Shown one piece after another: positions 23,567 to 32,663 of a stretch of DNA of 64,000 nt (position 1 is the first letter of the stretch; each line of letters opens with the position of its first letter). A program made the position numbers and the translations under genes. The notes beneath the pieces were generated by a model that ran no database searches, had not been told where the DNA came from, and was given only the letters and a program-made list of their open reading frames with translations. Source of the stretch: Streptomyces alanosinicus (GTDB lineage Bacteria; Actinomycetota; Actinomycetes; Streptomycetales; Streptomycetaceae); NCBI RefSeq assembly GCF_014650595.1, contig NZ_BMVG01000029.1, positions 1 through 64,000 on the forward strand, written 5' to 3'.

Positions 23567-24742
23567 ATGAGCAGCAGCACCGTCATCACCAACATCGCCA
23601 CGCTGGTCACCAACGACCCCTCCCTCGGTGACGGGTCCCCCCTCGGCCTGGTCCAGGACGCGGCCGTCGTCATCGACGGCGACCGCGTCGCGTGGACCGG
23701 TGAAGCCAGCAAAGCACCCGCCACTGACAACCGGGTCGACGCGGGCGGCCGGACGGTGCTGCCGGGCTTCGTCGACTCCCACTCCCACCTGGTCTTCGCC
23801 GGGGACCGCACGCAGGAGTTCAACGCCCGTATGTCCGGCCGCTCCTACACGGCGGGCGGTATCCGCACCACGGTCGCGGCCACCCGGGCGGCGAGCGACG
23901 CGGAGCTGGAGGCGAACCTGACCCACTACCTGGCGGAGGCCCTCCGCCAGGGCACCACCACCTTCGAGACGAAGTCGGGCTACGGCCTGACCGTCGAGGA
24001 CGAGGCCCGCGCGCTGCGCCTCGCGGCGCGGCACACCGACGAGGTGACGTACCTCGGCGCGCACATCGTCCCGCCCGACCACGCCGACGACCCGGCCGCC
24101 TATGTCGCCCTGGTCACCGGCGAGATGCTGGACGCGTGCGCCCCGCACGCCCGCTGGATCGACGTGTTCTGCGAGAAGGGCGCCTTCGACGGCGACCAGG
24201 CCCGCGCGATCCTCACGGCGGGCAGGGCGAAGGGTCTGCACCCCCGCATCCACGCCAACCAGCTCTCCTACGGCCCCGGCGTCCAGCTGGCCGTCGAACT
24301 GGACGCGGCCAGCGCCGACCACTGCACCCACCTCACCGACGACGACGTCGACGCCCTGGCCAACGGCAGCACGGTGGCCACGCTCCTGCCCGGCGCCGAG
24401 TTCTCCACCCGGGCGAAGTGGCCGGACGCCCGCCGCCTCCTCGACGCGGGCGTGACGGTCGCCCTGTCCACGGACTGCAACCCGGGCTCGTCCTTCACCT
24501 CCTCCGTCCCCTTCTGCATCGCCCTGGCCGTCCGTGACATGCGGATGACCCCGGACGAGGCGGTCTGGTCGGCGACCGCCGGCGGCGCGGCGGCCCTGCG
24601 CCGCACCGACATCGGCCACCTCACCCCGGGCGCCCGCGCCGACCTGACCCTCCTGGACGCCCCGAGCCATGTCCACCTGGCGTACCGGCCGGGGGTGCCG
24701 CTGGTCAGCGGGGTGTGGCGGGGCGGCGTACGGGTCGTCTGA
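23567..24742 (+). CDS. hutI: Imidazolonepropionase
   Basis: 391-residue metal-dependent amidohydrolase that opens the imidazolone ring of 4-imidazolone-5-propionate to N-formimino-L-glutamate. Motifs: LPGFVDSHSHLVFAGDR (metal His pair), RTTVAATRAASDAEL, TTTFETKSGYGLT, HIHANQLSYGPG (shown as RIHANQLSYG), and VALSTDCNPGSSFT with the catalytic Asp. ATG 23567 lies 20 bp after hutF with ACGAGGAC before it. Last gene of the hut operon; the next gene is convergent. Confidence 0.96.
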   Translation: MSSSTVITNIATLVTNDPSLGDGSPLGLVQDAAVVIDGDRVAWTGEASKAPATDNRVDAGGRTVLPGFVDSHSHLVFAGDRTQEFNARMSGRSYTAGGIRTTVAATRAASDAELEANLTHYLAEALRQGTTTFETKSGYGLTVEDEARALRLAARHTDEVTYLGAHIVPPDHADDPAAYVALVTGEMLDACAPHARWIDVFCEKGAFDGDQARAILTAGRAKGLHPRIHANQLSYGPGVQLAVELDAASADHCTHLTDDDVDALANGSTVATLLPGAEFSTRAKWPDARRLLDAGVTVALSTDCNPGSSFTSSVPFCIALAVRDMRMTPDEAVWSATAGGAAALRRTDIGHLTPGARADLTLLDAPSHVHLAYRPGVPLVSGVWRGGVRVV

Positions 24743-24793
24743 GCGGGTGCTCGGCGGCCACGGGCGGCCATGGCGGCCCGGAGGCGCATGACC

Positions 24794-25804
24794 TCACACC
24801 GCGGCCCCGGCCCCCGTGGCCTCGGCCCCCGTCCCCGCGGTCCCGGCCCCCGTCCCCGTGGTCGCCGTCCCCGCGGTCGCCGTCTCCGTGGTCCTTCCGG
24901 ACCCCCGCTCCCGGTCCGCCACCGACCGTCCCCACGAGGTGCCGGCGAGCACCAGGACCGCGCCCAGCAGGCCCAGCCAGCCGGGCCGGTCCCCGCCGAC
25001 GGCGATGCCGGCCGCCGCGGCCCACACCGGCTCCGTGCCGAGCAGCAGGCTCACCCGGGACGGAGAGGTACGGCGCACCGCCCACATCTGCACGAAGAAC
25101 GCGAACAGGGTGCAGAACGCGGACAGATAGAGCAGCCCCAGCCAGTCCCCGGCGCCGAAGCCGGCCGCGGCCACCCAGGGCGAGGCACCGGTGCCCGGCA
25201 GCGCCGCCAGCGCGGCGAACACGACGACCGCCCCGCCCAGCTGAACGGTGGTCAGCGACAGCGCGTCCGCGCCGCGCACCGACTCCATGCGGGACATGGC
25301 GAGGACATGCACGGTACGCGCGACGGCGGCCCCCAGCATCAGCAGGTCGCCGCCGGTCGGGGCGGTGAAACCGGCGCCCTGGGTGAGCAGCGCCACGCCG
25401 AGCACCGACAGCCCCGCGGCCGCCAGGAAGGCGCCGGGCAGCCGGGTGCCGCGCACCCGGCTCTCGGCCACCGGGGTGAACACCATGGTGAGGCTGATGA
25501 TCAGCCCGGCGTTGGTCGCCGAGGTGTGCACCACGCCGTACGTCTCCAGCAGGAAGATCCCGGCGAGTATCAGTCCCAGCAGCCCGGCCCCGCGCAGCTG
25601 CACGGCGCTCAGGGCGCGCAGCCGCCGCCGGCCCGCGGCGACCAGCACCGGCAGCACCACGGCGAACCGCAGCACCAGCACGGCGGGTACGGTCCGTTCC
25701 GTGGTGACCCCTTTGGCCGCCAGATAGCTGGAACCCCACACCACCGCGACCAGCAGGACGGGAAGATCGGTCAGCCGGCCGCTGCGGGCCGCGGTGACGG
25801 TCAT
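24794..25804 (-). CDS. EamA/DMT-family transporter
   Basis: 336 residues, about ten membrane helices in two EamA halves, starting LPVLLVAVVWGSSYLAAKGV and repeating as LMLGAAVARTVHVLAMSRME. This is the drug/metabolite transporter superfamily; members usually export amino acids, nucleosides or drugs, and the substrate cannot be inferred here. The start at 25804 has GGAGGAG upstream; the longer frame is unsupported. The last 35 residues are a Gly/Ala/Thr low-complexity tail (ETATAGTATTGTGAGTAGTG) encoded by short imperfect repeats at about 24800-24895. It is convergent with hutI. Confidence 0.85.
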   Translation of the reverse strand: MTVTAARSGRLTDLPVLLVAVVWGSSYLAAKGVTTERTVPAVLVLRFAVVLPVLVAAGRRRLRALSAVQLRGAGLLGLILAGIFLLETYGVVHTSATNAGLIISLTMVFTPVAESRVRGTRLPGAFLAAAGLSVLGVALLTQGAGFTAPTGGDLLMLGAAVARTVHVLAMSRMESVRGADALSLTTVQLGGAVVVFAALAALPGTGASPWVAAAGFGAGDWLGLLYLSAFCTLFAFFVQMWAVRRTSPSRVSLLLGTEPVWAAAAGIAVGGDRPGWLGLLGAVLVLAGTSWGRSVADRERGSGRTTETATAGTATTGTGAGTAGTGAEATGAGAAV

Positions 25805-25942
25805 GGGCACTCCTCCACAAAGCGGGGGACGACGGTGCGACGAAGGGGACGGGCGCCATCGGCCGTCGGCACTCAGGGTGCTGTGCACGCGATCACCAGG
25901 ACTTGACGGTGCGCGGACAGCGTAGTCGTCGGCAGGGGGCGG

Positions 25943-26474
25943 TTACCGGGTCCCCGCCCGCCACCGCTGGTCCCGCTCGCCGTCCAGCGGACGCAGGGCC
26001 ACCCCGTGCCGGCCGTCCGGAGTCACCGCCGTTTCGATGGCGATGTCCGGGCGGATCGTGCCGTCGGGGCCGACGCTGAAGCGGAGGTTGTCGCCGTTGT
26101 CGCTGTGGACCGAGTCGCAGGTCCAGATGCCCACACCGCGGTCGGTGGCGCCGCGGCTGTCCAGGCAGAAGTCGTCGTCGGCCGCCGAGCGGAGCACGCC
26201 GAGATAGGTGTCGAACCGCCAGCGCTGGGTCGCGGAACCGGAGCAGGGTGCCGTGACGACGTCGTTGCCCTGCTCCAGGTCGCCGTCGCGGATGTCCAGG
26301 CAGCGGCCCGTCGACAGGTTCACCACCTGTGCGAAGGAGGTGCCAGGGGGGACGAACGCGGGCGTCGGGGTCGGGGTACGCCGTCGGGGCGGGGGAGTGC
26401 AGCAGGTCGGTCAGCCGGGCGTCCGGTACGTCCGCGCACTCCTCGGCCGCAGCGGTCCGGTCCTCCTCGGTCAT
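25943..26474 (-). pseudogene. Ricin-type lectin protein with internal deletion and frameshift
   Basis: From ATG 26474 the frame encodes MTEEDRTAAAEECADVPDAR followed by LTDLLHSPAPTAYP, an N-terminus seen in larger Streptomyces proteins with a sigma-factor-like head, a membrane helix and a ricin domain. After TAYPDPDAR the sense passes to another frame (about 26370-26385), which gives TPTPTPAFVPPGTSFAQVVN and a ricin-type beta-trefoil with QRW repeats: NLSTGRCLDIRDGD, ATQRWRFD, DDDFCLDSRG, DQRWRAGTR. The head's rest, membrane helix and linker are missing, and the two parts are out of frame. This is a deletion product, probably non-functional, although the lectin part alone remains open to 26326. 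Confidence 0.65.
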
Positions 26475-26665
26475 GCACCACCGTCCGTCCCGCGAAGGCA
26501 TCTGACCAACCAAGCGGTTCGGCGGCCCATGGTGGTGGAGGGGACGGGAGGGGAAAAGAGGTTACCGCGGGTAATCGGATAACGGTTGGCGCATGGGGCG
26601 CCGGTCGGCGGCGACGGTCAACACCGCGGCGGCCCGGCGTCGTTGGCGACGCCGGGCCGGCGCGG

Positions 26666-27562
26666 TCATTCCATGAGTGTCAGCCCCTTGCGCAGCCGTA
26701 CCAGCGTGCGGGACAGCAGGCGGGAGACATGCATCTGGGAGATGCCGAGTTCCTCGCCGATCTCCGACTGGGTCATGTTCGCCACGAAGCGCAGGGAGAG
26801 GATCTTCCGGTCCCGGGAGGGGAGTTCGGCGATCAGCGGCTTGAGCGACTCGATGTACTCGATGCCCTCCAGGCCGTGGTCCTCGTACCCGATCCGGTCC
26901 GCGAGCGCGCCCTCGGTCTCGTCCTCCTCGGGCTGGGCGTCCAGCGACGAGGCGGTGTAGGCGTTCGACGCGGCCATGCCCTCGACGACCTCGTCGTTGG
27001 AGATGCCGAGCTTGTCGGCCAGCTCCGGGACGGTCGGCGCGCGGTCCAGCCGCTGGGCCAGCTCGTCCCCGGCCTTGGCCAGGTCCAGGCGCAGCTCCTG
27101 CAGCCGGCGCGGCACGCGCACGGACCACGAGGTGTCACGGAAGAAACGCTTGATCTCGCCGATGATGGTCGGCATCGCGAAGGTCGGGAACTCGACGCCG
27201 CGCGACAGCTCGAAGCGGTCGATCGCCTTGATCAGGCCGATGGTGCCGACCTGGATGATGTCCTCCATCGGCTCGCTGCGCGAGCGGAAGCGGGAGGCGG
27301 CGAACTTGACGAGTGCGAGGTTCAGCTCGACGAGGGTGTTGCGGACGTACGAATACTCGTGCGTCCCTTCCTCCAGCGACTCCAGGCGCTCGAAGAGGGT
27401 CTTGGACAGCGCCCGCGCATCCACCGGGCCGATCTCGTCGTACGGGGGGATCTCCGGGAGTCCCTCGAAGGGGTCGAGGGCGTCGATGGGATGATCCGGC
27501 GGTTCCGGAGGGGGTGTCGACGTCGCGGTCCGGGTATGCGATGCGTCGAGCCGGGCTGACAT
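26666..27562 (-). CDS. sigI: SigB/SigF-type alternative sigma factor (SigI-like)
   Basis: 298 residues with sigma-70 regions 2 (ALVKFAASRFRSRSEPMEDI, IQVGTIGLIKAIDRFEL, TFAMPTIIGEIKRFFRDTSW), 3 (RLQELRLDLAKAGDELAQRL) and 4 (LPSRDRKILSLRFVANMTQS, EIGEELGISQMHVSRLLSR). This is the general-stress/SigB-F group. ATG 27562 is chosen since GGAGG lies six nt before it (ATGGAGGACACCATG). The gene is divergent from an anti-sigma antagonist and a HATPase anti-sigma gene, a complete partner-switching set. From memory this arrangement matches S. coelicolor sigI (SCO3068) with its two neighbours; activity should be set by release from the HATPase protein. Confidence 0.9.
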   Translation of the reverse strand: MSARLDASHTRTATSTPPPEPPDHPIDALDPFEGLPEIPPYDEIGPVDARALSKTLFERLESLEEGTHEYSYVRNTLVELNLALVKFAASRFRSRSEPMEDIIQVGTIGLIKAIDRFELSRGVEFPTFAMPTIIGEIKRFFRDTSWSVRVPRRLQELRLDLAKAGDELAQRLDRAPTVPELADKLGISNDEVVEGMAASNAYTASSLDAQPEEDETEGALADRIGYEDHGLEGIEYIESLKPLIAELPSRDRKILSLRFVANMTQSEIGEELGISQMHVSRLLSRTLVRLRKGLTLME

Positions 27563-27763
27563 GGTGTCCTCCATCGTTCTCGGCATATGGCTGCCGAAGC
27601 CAGTTCGTGCACTGCGGTGTGCGGCGCCTCCAAAGCCGGCGTGTAGCGGTAGGTGTACTTACTAGCCCTACCTGCTCCACCGAACCGATCGCAAGTGCGT
27701 TCTGTTCAGGTATGTCCTATTCTGTGAAGTTCTTCGGGTGCCGGAGTGCGCATGGAAGGCGTA

Positions 27764-28186
27764 ATGTTCGAGAGCAGTCAGCGTTCGCGACCTCGGGAGA
27801 GAGACGGCATGGACCACGGGATGGTCGGCAGCGCACAGTCGGGCCGGCTTCTGGTGGAGGTGCGGGAAGCGGGCTCCAGTGCCGTCGTGCAGCCGGCGGG
27901 TGAGCTTGACCACCACACCGCCGATCTGCTGCGTGAGCCCCTCGACGACCTCCTGGCCAAGGGCTTCGCGCGCCTGGTCGTGGACTGCACGCGCCTGGAG
28001 TTCTGCGACTCCACGGGCCTGAACGTGCTGCTCGGTGCCCGGCTGAAGGCGGAGGCCGCCGGCGGCGGGGTCCATCTGGCCGGGATGCAGCCCGTGGTGG
28101 CCCGGGTGTTCGAGATCACGGGGGCCGAGGCGGTCTTCACCGTGCATGACTCCGTGGAGGCGGCCCTGGCCGACGGCGCCGACTGA
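27764..28186 (+). CDS. STAS-domain anti-sigma factor antagonist
   Basis: 140 residues from ATG 27764 (GGAAGG six nt upstream); ATG 27809 with GGGAGAGAG is an equally good start and gives 125. The STAS domain (about 30-135) has SSAVVQPAGELDHHTADLLR, RLVVDCTRLEFCDSTGLNVL with the phosphorylatable Ser83, and GGGVHLAGMQPVVARVFEIT. In its unphosphorylated state such a protein binds the HATPase anti-sigma factor and frees the sigma factor. The partner gene lies 300 bp downstream on the same strand; the sigma gene is divergent. From memory this is the ArsI-type partner of SigI. Confidence 0.88.
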   Translation: MFESSQRSRPRERDGMDHGMVGSAQSGRLLVEVREAGSSAVVQPAGELDHHTADLLREPLDDLLAKGFARLVVDCTRLEFCDSTGLNVLLGARLKAEAAGGGVHLAGMQPVVARVFEITGAEAVFTVHDSVEAALADGAD

Positions 28187-28485
28187 GCCCGCCGTCCCCG
28201 CCCTTCCTCGCGCCGCCGGCCGTGCGCGCCCGCGTCCGCAACGCCGAAAACAGGGGTGTTGTGCCGGATCGGCCGGGCAGGAGAGGGCAGGAGGAGGCGG
28301 GACACACCCTGACGACAGCCGGCCCGGACCGCCCCGGGACCGGCGCGACGATGGACGGGACGTACGTGCGACGGACGGGCGAGCAGCACATCCCGTGCGG
28401 ACGGCGGGCGGACCATGGACCGGCCGGCACGGACCCGTGCCGGCCTTTGAATCGTGAACCGGTGAATCGGTGAGGTGAAGCGCTG
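28187..28485 (+). other. Intergenic region between antagonist and anti-sigma genes
   Basis: No established gene. A 40-codon frame (28351-28473) ends 12 bp before the anti-sigma start, with its stop TGA inside the ribosome-site region. It has no strong ribosome site of its own; a leader ORF is possible but unsupported. Short direct repeats GAATCGTGA / GAATCGGTGA occur at 28447-28473. Confidence 0.35.
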
Positions 28486-29055
28486 ATGAGCACCACCCGG
28501 CCTTACCCGCCGGGCGACCGCGGCCCGGAGCCCAGCGGCGCTCCCGGGGCGTCCGAGCAGGGCACGCCGACGGCCGGCGCGCCCACGGGGGCAGCCGCGC
28601 CGTCCGTGCCGTCCGGGACCCCCGGCGGTACCGCGGACACCGGCGGACCACTGGTCCGCAGACTCCGCCTGCAAGGGGAGAGCGGGGTCGTCCCGCTCGC
28701 CCGCGACTTCACCCGGCAGGCGCTGTACGCATGGGGCTGGCTGCCCGCCGTCGGCGCCGACCAGCGGGCCGCCGCCGAGGACGTGCTACTCGTCGTCTCC
28801 GAACTCGTCACCAACGCCTGTCTGCACGCCGAGGGCCCCGACGAACTGGTCCTGGCCTGCGACAACAAGGTGATCCGGCTGGAGGTCTCGGACCACGGCA
28901 CCGGCCAGCCGGCCCCCCGCACCCCGCACCGCGCCGGGCGCCCCGGCGGCCATGGCATGTTCATCGTGCAGCGGCTGTGCCTGGACTGGGGCGTCGTGCG
29001 CACCACGGGCCGGCCGGGCAAGACGGTCTGGGCGGAGCTGGGCGGCCCGGGGTAG
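28486..29055 (+). CDS. HATPase anti-sigma factor / serine kinase
   Basis: 189 residues from ATG 28486 (GAGGTGA upstream). The first 55 are Pro/Gly/Ala rich and probably disordered. The rest is a GHKL ATP-binding domain of the RsbW/SpoIIAB type: N-box VLLVVSELVTNACLHAEGPD, G1 LEVSDHGTGQPAPR, G2 GRPGGHGMFIVQRLCLDWG. It should bind the sigma factor when the antagonist is phosphorylated, and phosphorylate the antagonist. From memory it corresponds to PrsI beside S. coelicolor sigI. The serine tRNA synthetase leader begins shortly after. Confidence 0.85.
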   Translation: MSTTRPYPPGDRGPEPSGAPGASEQGTPTAGAPTGAAAPSVPSGTPGGTADTGGPLVRRLRLQGESGVVPLARDFTRQALYAWGWLPAVGADQRAAAEDVLLVVSELVTNACLHAEGPDELVLACDNKVIRLEVSDHGTGQPAPRTPHRAGRPGGHGMFIVQRLCLDWGVVRTTGRPGKTVWAELGGPG

Positions 29056-29129
29056 TCCGACCGGGTCCGTCCGCGGGCGGCGCGCGGAAATTCGATGGCC
29101 GCCGGGTACGGCGCTGCCTACGCTGTGCG

Positions 29130-29390
29130 CAACGCGCTGACGGAGACGAGTAACCCGGGCCGTTCGCGAGCCGAGAGAGCCGCCGGCAGCTGGGAAGGCG
29201 GCCTCGCACCCCGGGTGAATCCCCTCCCGAGCGCGGGGAGGAACGGACCGTCGCGCCACGGCGGCCCTCATGCCCCGCCGGCCGGCCCCCGTCATCGGGC
29301 CCGACGAGGCCGTCGCAGACGGCGAAGGCGTGGTGGCACCGCGAGCACCCTCTCGCCCACGCCCCGAGGGACGCCCCGGGGCGGACGCCG
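29130..29390 (+). promoter_or_regulatory. T-box riboswitch with serine (UCC) specifier
   Basis: Ordered T-box landmarks precede a seryl-tRNA synthetase. GACGAGTAA (29144-29152) holds the AGTA element. AGAGAGCC...GGCAGCTGGGAAGGCGGC (29174-29202) is the distal part of stem I. GTGAATCC (29215-29222) puts the serine codon TCC (29220-29222) at the specifier position. The T-box sequence GGTGGCACCGCG (29332-29343) binds the uncharged tRNA acceptor end. GGCGTGG (29327-29333) can pair with CCACGCC (29357-29363) in the alternative hairpin. Uncharged tRNA-Ser(GGA) should raise synthetase expression, in actinobacteria often by freeing the ribosome site. Confidence 0.8.
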
Positions 29391-29421
29391 CCGCCCCGCC
29401 GAACATACGGAGCAGAGCGCC

Positions 29422-30705
29422 ATGCTCGACGTCACCCTCATCCGACAGCATCCCGAACGGGTCCGCGCGGGGCTGCGCAAACGCGGCCTGGACGTGGACC
29501 TCGACGCCTTCCTCGCCCTCGACGAACGGCTGCGCGCGGCCCGTACGGCCCTGGAGCGGCTGCGCGGCGAGCGGCGCCGCGTCTCGGCGGAGATCGCGGC
29601 CCGGCGCCGCACGGGCGAGGCGCCCGGCGAACTGCTGGCCCGCGCCACGGAACTGGCCGACCGGGTCACCGGGGCCACCGCCGCACACGGCCGGCTGGAT
29701 GCGGAACACCGCGCCTTCCTCGACGGCCTGCCCAATCTGCCCGACCCGGACGTGCCCGCCGGCGGCAAGGAGCACAACGAGGTCATCCGCGCCGAAGGCG
29801 TCCGCCCGGAGTTCGCGTTCCCGCCCCGGGACCACGTCCGGCTCGGCCAGGAGCTCGCCCTGGTCGACCACCGGCGCGGTGCCGCGCTCGCCGGCAGCGG
29901 GAACTGGATCTACCGCGGCGAGGGCGCCGCGCTGGAGTGGGCGCTGCTCAACCACTTCCTGGACAGCCACCGCCGGGCGGGCTACACCTTCGTCCTGCCG
30001 CCCCATCTGCTCACCTGGCAGGCCGGCTACACCGCGGGCCAGTTCCCGAAGTTCGCGGACGACGTCTTCGTGACGGAGCGCGCGGCCGACGGCCGTCCCG
30101 AGCGGTTCCTGCTGCCCACCGCCGAGACCGCGCTCGCCGCGATGCACCAGGGCGAGACCCTCGACGAGCCCGAGCTGCCGCTCAAGTACGTGGCCTACAC
30201 GCCCTGTTACCGCCAGGAGGCCGGCGGCTACCGCACCGCCGAGCGCGGCACCCTGCGCGGCCACCAGTTCAACAAGGTCGAGCTGTTCCAGCTCACCCGG
30301 CCCGACGACTCGGACGCGGCGCAGCTCGAACTGCTCGCCCGAGCGGAGGAGCTGGTCGCCGGGCTGGGGCTGCACCACCGGGTCACCCGGCTCGCCGCCG
30401 GCGACACCAGCGCCGCCCAGGCCAAGACGTACGACGTCGAGGTCTGGCTGCCCAGCCTCGGCACCTACGCCGAGGTCAGCTCGGTCTCGAACGCCCGTGA
30501 CTACCAGGCCCGGCGCGGCGGCATCCGGTACCGCCCGGCCGGCGGCGGCAAGACGGCGTACGTCCACACCCTCAACGCCTCGGGCCTGGCCACCAGCCGA
30601 CTGGTGCCGGCGCTGCTGGAACAGCACCAGCGGCCCGACGGCAGCGTCGCCGTCCCCGAGGTGCTACGGCGCTGGGGGCTGCCGGAGGTGCTGCGCAGGC
30701 CGTAG
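29422..30705 (+). CDS. serS: Seryl-tRNA synthetase, probable second copy
   Basis: 427 residues. An N-terminal coiled-coil arm for tRNA-Ser (LDVDLDAFLALDERLRAART to about residue 105) is followed by a class II core: motif 2 YTPCYRQEAGGYRTAERGTL near 258, GHQFNKVELFQLTRP, and motif 3 NASGLATSRLVPALLEQH near 384. ATG 29422 follows CGGAGCAGAGCGCC. It charges tRNA-Ser for translation. The T-box leader and place beside sigI, away from the usual serS, suggest an additional enzyme, as found in streptomycetes resistant to seryl-tRNA synthetase inhibitors such as albomycin; copy number cannot be checked here. Confidence 0.92.
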   Translation: MLDVTLIRQHPERVRAGLRKRGLDVDLDAFLALDERLRAARTALERLRGERRRVSAEIAARRRTGEAPGELLARATELADRVTGATAAHGRLDAEHRAFLDGLPNLPDPDVPAGGKEHNEVIRAEGVRPEFAFPPRDHVRLGQELALVDHRRGAALAGSGNWIYRGEGAALEWALLNHFLDSHRRAGYTFVLPPHLLTWQAGYTAGQFPKFADDVFVTERAADGRPERFLLPTAETALAAMHQGETLDEPELPLKYVAYTPCYRQEAGGYRTAERGTLRGHQFNKVELFQLTRPDDSDAAQLELLARAEELVAGLGLHHRVTRLAAGDTSAAQAKTYDVEVWLPSLGTYAEVSSVSNARDYQARRGGIRYRPAGGGKTAYVHTLNASGLATSRLVPALLEQHQRPDGSVAVPEVLRRWGLPEVLRRP

Positions 30706-30906
30706 AACCCTGCCGCCCGGACCCCGGGCCCACCCTCCACTCCCGCCACCCGCCGCACACGCCGGATCGCCACAACTCCGGCGTGTGATGCGTCTTCCTT
30801 CCTCACGACGCCGGGCGTACCTTGACGGCCGAATCTGATGTGCCGTCAGGAAACGTCAGTAACTGTCGTCGGGAATTTCGTCGGGAATGAATGGGGTGGA
30901 CCGATC

Positions 30907-31614
30907 GTGTCGTACCCGAAACGAACCGCCGCGCTCGCGTCCGCCGCGGCCCTGGCCGGCTCGGCGGTGCTGCTGGCCGCGCCGGCGGCCCATGCCGACG
31001 CCGTCAACGTCAACTACCGCTGTCAGACCCCGATCGGCGTCAAGAGCGCCGTCTCGCCCATCGACATGAAGGGCGTCAGGAGCGGCAGCGGCTACAAGAT
31101 CACCATGTCCTGGGAGAAGGGCGTCTCCTCCAGCCCCGTCGAGCTGGGCAAGGGCGCGATGACCCCGAGCGCCAGTGTCGGGCTGGGCGGCGCCGACAGC
31201 GGGACCCTGCCGGTCAGCGGTCCGCCCAACGCGGCCGCGATCCCCGCCAACACCCCCATCAAGATCAGTGACTTGAGCGGCACCTACACGCCGAAGAAGA
31301 CCGGCAAGGTCACCTTCACGCCGGGCACGCTCGTCATCAAGGCGCTGGGTACGACGACGACCTGCACGCCGACCAACAATCCGGGACCGGGGCTGACGCT
31401 GGACGTCACCGCGCCCGGCGGCTCCTCCTCCTCGTCCTCGGCGTCCTCGGGTGCCTCGTCGTCGTCCTCCTCGTCCTCCTCCGGCGGACAGCTCCCGCAG
31501 ACCGGGCCGGAGGACTCCGCGGTCGCCCTCGGCACCCTCGGCGGCACGGTGCTCCTCGCCGGCGCGGCGGGCACGCTCTGGCTGACCCGGCGCGGCCAGA
31601 CCGCGCGCCGCTGA
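30907..31614 (+). CDS. Sortase-anchored surface protein with LPQTG signal
   Basis: 235 residues. GTG 30907 gives a normal signal peptide (MSYPKRTAALASAAALAGSA, cleavage near AHA-D at about 32). One beta-rich domain of the DUF6801 type follows: NVNYRCQTPIGVKSAVSPID, then VSLGGADSG-like and IKALGTTTTCTPT, with two Cys. A polyserine linker, LPQTGPEDS, a hydrophobic helix and RRGQTARR form a cell-wall sorting signal. The motif has Pro where class E substrates usually have Ala. First of four genes in an operon of exported proteins ending in a second, double-domain relative. Confidence 0.8.
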   Translation: MSYPKRTAALASAAALAGSAVLLAAPAAHADAVNVNYRCQTPIGVKSAVSPIDMKGVRSGSGYKITMSWEKGVSSSPVELGKGAMTPSASVGLGGADSGTLPVSGPPNAAAIPANTPIKISDLSGTYTPKKTGKVTFTPGTLVIKALGTTTTCTPTNNPGPGLTLDVTAPGGSSSSSSASSGASSSSSSSSSGGQLPQTGPEDSAVALGTLGGTVLLAGAAGTLWLTRRGQTARR

Positions 31615-31658
31615 CCGGCCGACGACCGCCGAACCCCAGGCCACCGCTGGAGCCGCCC

Positions 31659-32663
31659 ATGCCGTCCGCCGCCCGCGCCCTGACCCGCCGCCCGCCCCGG
31701 GCCCGCACCGGGCTCCTGGCCCGCGCCGCCCTGCCCGCGGCGCTGTGCCTGTGCGCCGCGCTGGGCGCCGTGGCGGCCACCGCGCCCCGCGCCCATGCCG
31801 CCACGGGCTGGTCCGTCCTGCCCGCGGGCGGCGGCCGCCCCTCCTTCTACGCCGAGGGCCCGCCCGGAACGGTTCTGCAGGACACGGTGTCCGTCACCAA
31901 CCCCGGACGCGCGCCGGTCGTCGTCCGGCTGTCCGGCACCGGCCTGCGGGCCGTCTTCGCCGAGCAGGCCGGGAACGGGATACGCGTCCCGGCCCGCACC
32001 CGCGCCGAGGTGCCCTTCACGGTGACCGTGCCGGCCGGGGCCGCACCCGGCGACCGGTCCGGTGCCGTCGTCGCACGGGACACCCGGGGCCGTACGGCGA
32101 CCGTCCCCGTCCGGCTGCGCATCGGCGGTCCGGCGCTCGCCGCGCTGACCGTCGAGCATCTCGCGGTGCACACCGACCGCATCACGTACGAGCTGGTCAA
32201 CCGGGGTACGACCGTCCTCGTGCCGAGGCTCGCGGTGCGCGCGGACGGGGTGCTCGGCCGGGTCCTGGACCGTGCGCCCCGCACCCTTCCCGTCCGGGTG
32301 CGCCCCGGCGCCCGGGTGAGGCTCACCGAGCCGTGGCCCGACCGCCCCGCGCTGGACGCCGTCGACGTACGGCTGACGGTCACCGCCCCCGGCGGAGCGC
32401 ACGGCACCGCGACCGCGTCGGCGCGGTTCGTGCCCTGGCCGGCGGTGGCGGGCGCGGGCGCCGCCCTGCTCGCGGGGCCGGCCGCACTGCTCGCGGTGCG
32501 CCGCCGGCACCGCGCACGGCCAGGCGCCCCGGCGCGTGAGGGCCCGACGACCGGTGCCCCGGCGGACGGCGGCCGCACCGCATCCGACGGTGGCGCGCAC
32601 GGCGCCGGCGCCGCCGAAGACCTGTGGCCCGAGGGCGCGTTCACGGAAGGCGCGGTGAAGTGA
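31659..32663 (+). CDS. Exported DUF916-like protein with C-terminal membrane anchor
   Basis: 334 residues from ATG 31659 (GGAG six nt before). A long signal peptide ends near AHA-A (about residue 47). The next 190 residues form Ig-like beta domains reminiscent of DUF916 in WxL systems: FYAEGPPGTVLQDTVSVTNP, RVPARTRAEVPFTVTVPAGA, and ITYELVNRGTTVLVPRLAVR. One membrane helix (VAGAGAALLAGPAALLAV) and a basic cytosolic tail close the protein. It probably stands at the cell surface and binds partner proteins or wall polymers. GTGA overlap with the next gene shows coupling. Confidence 0.75.
   Translation: MPSAARALTRRPPRARTGLLARAALPAALCLCAALGAVAATAPRAHAATGWSVLPAGGGRPSFYAEGPPGTVLQDTVSVTNPGRAPVVVRLSGTGLRAVFAEQAGNGIRVPARTRAEVPFTVTVPAGAAPGDRSGAVVARDTRGRTATVPVRLRIGGPALAALTVEHLAVHTDRITYELVNRGTTVLVPRLAVRADGVLGRVLDRAPRTLPVRVRPGARVRLTEPWPDRPALDAVDVRLTVTAPGGAHGTATASARFVPWPAVAGAGAALLAGPAALLAVRRRHRARPGAPAREGPTTGAPADGGRTASDGGAHGAGAAEDLWPEGAFTEGAVK

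Noticed and set aside
29130..29390. Cyclic-di-AMP (ydaO-type) riboswitch for the leader before serS
   Set aside because: The GGTGGCACCGCG motif, AGAGAG...GCTGGGAA part and serine codon at the specifier place fit a T-box far better.
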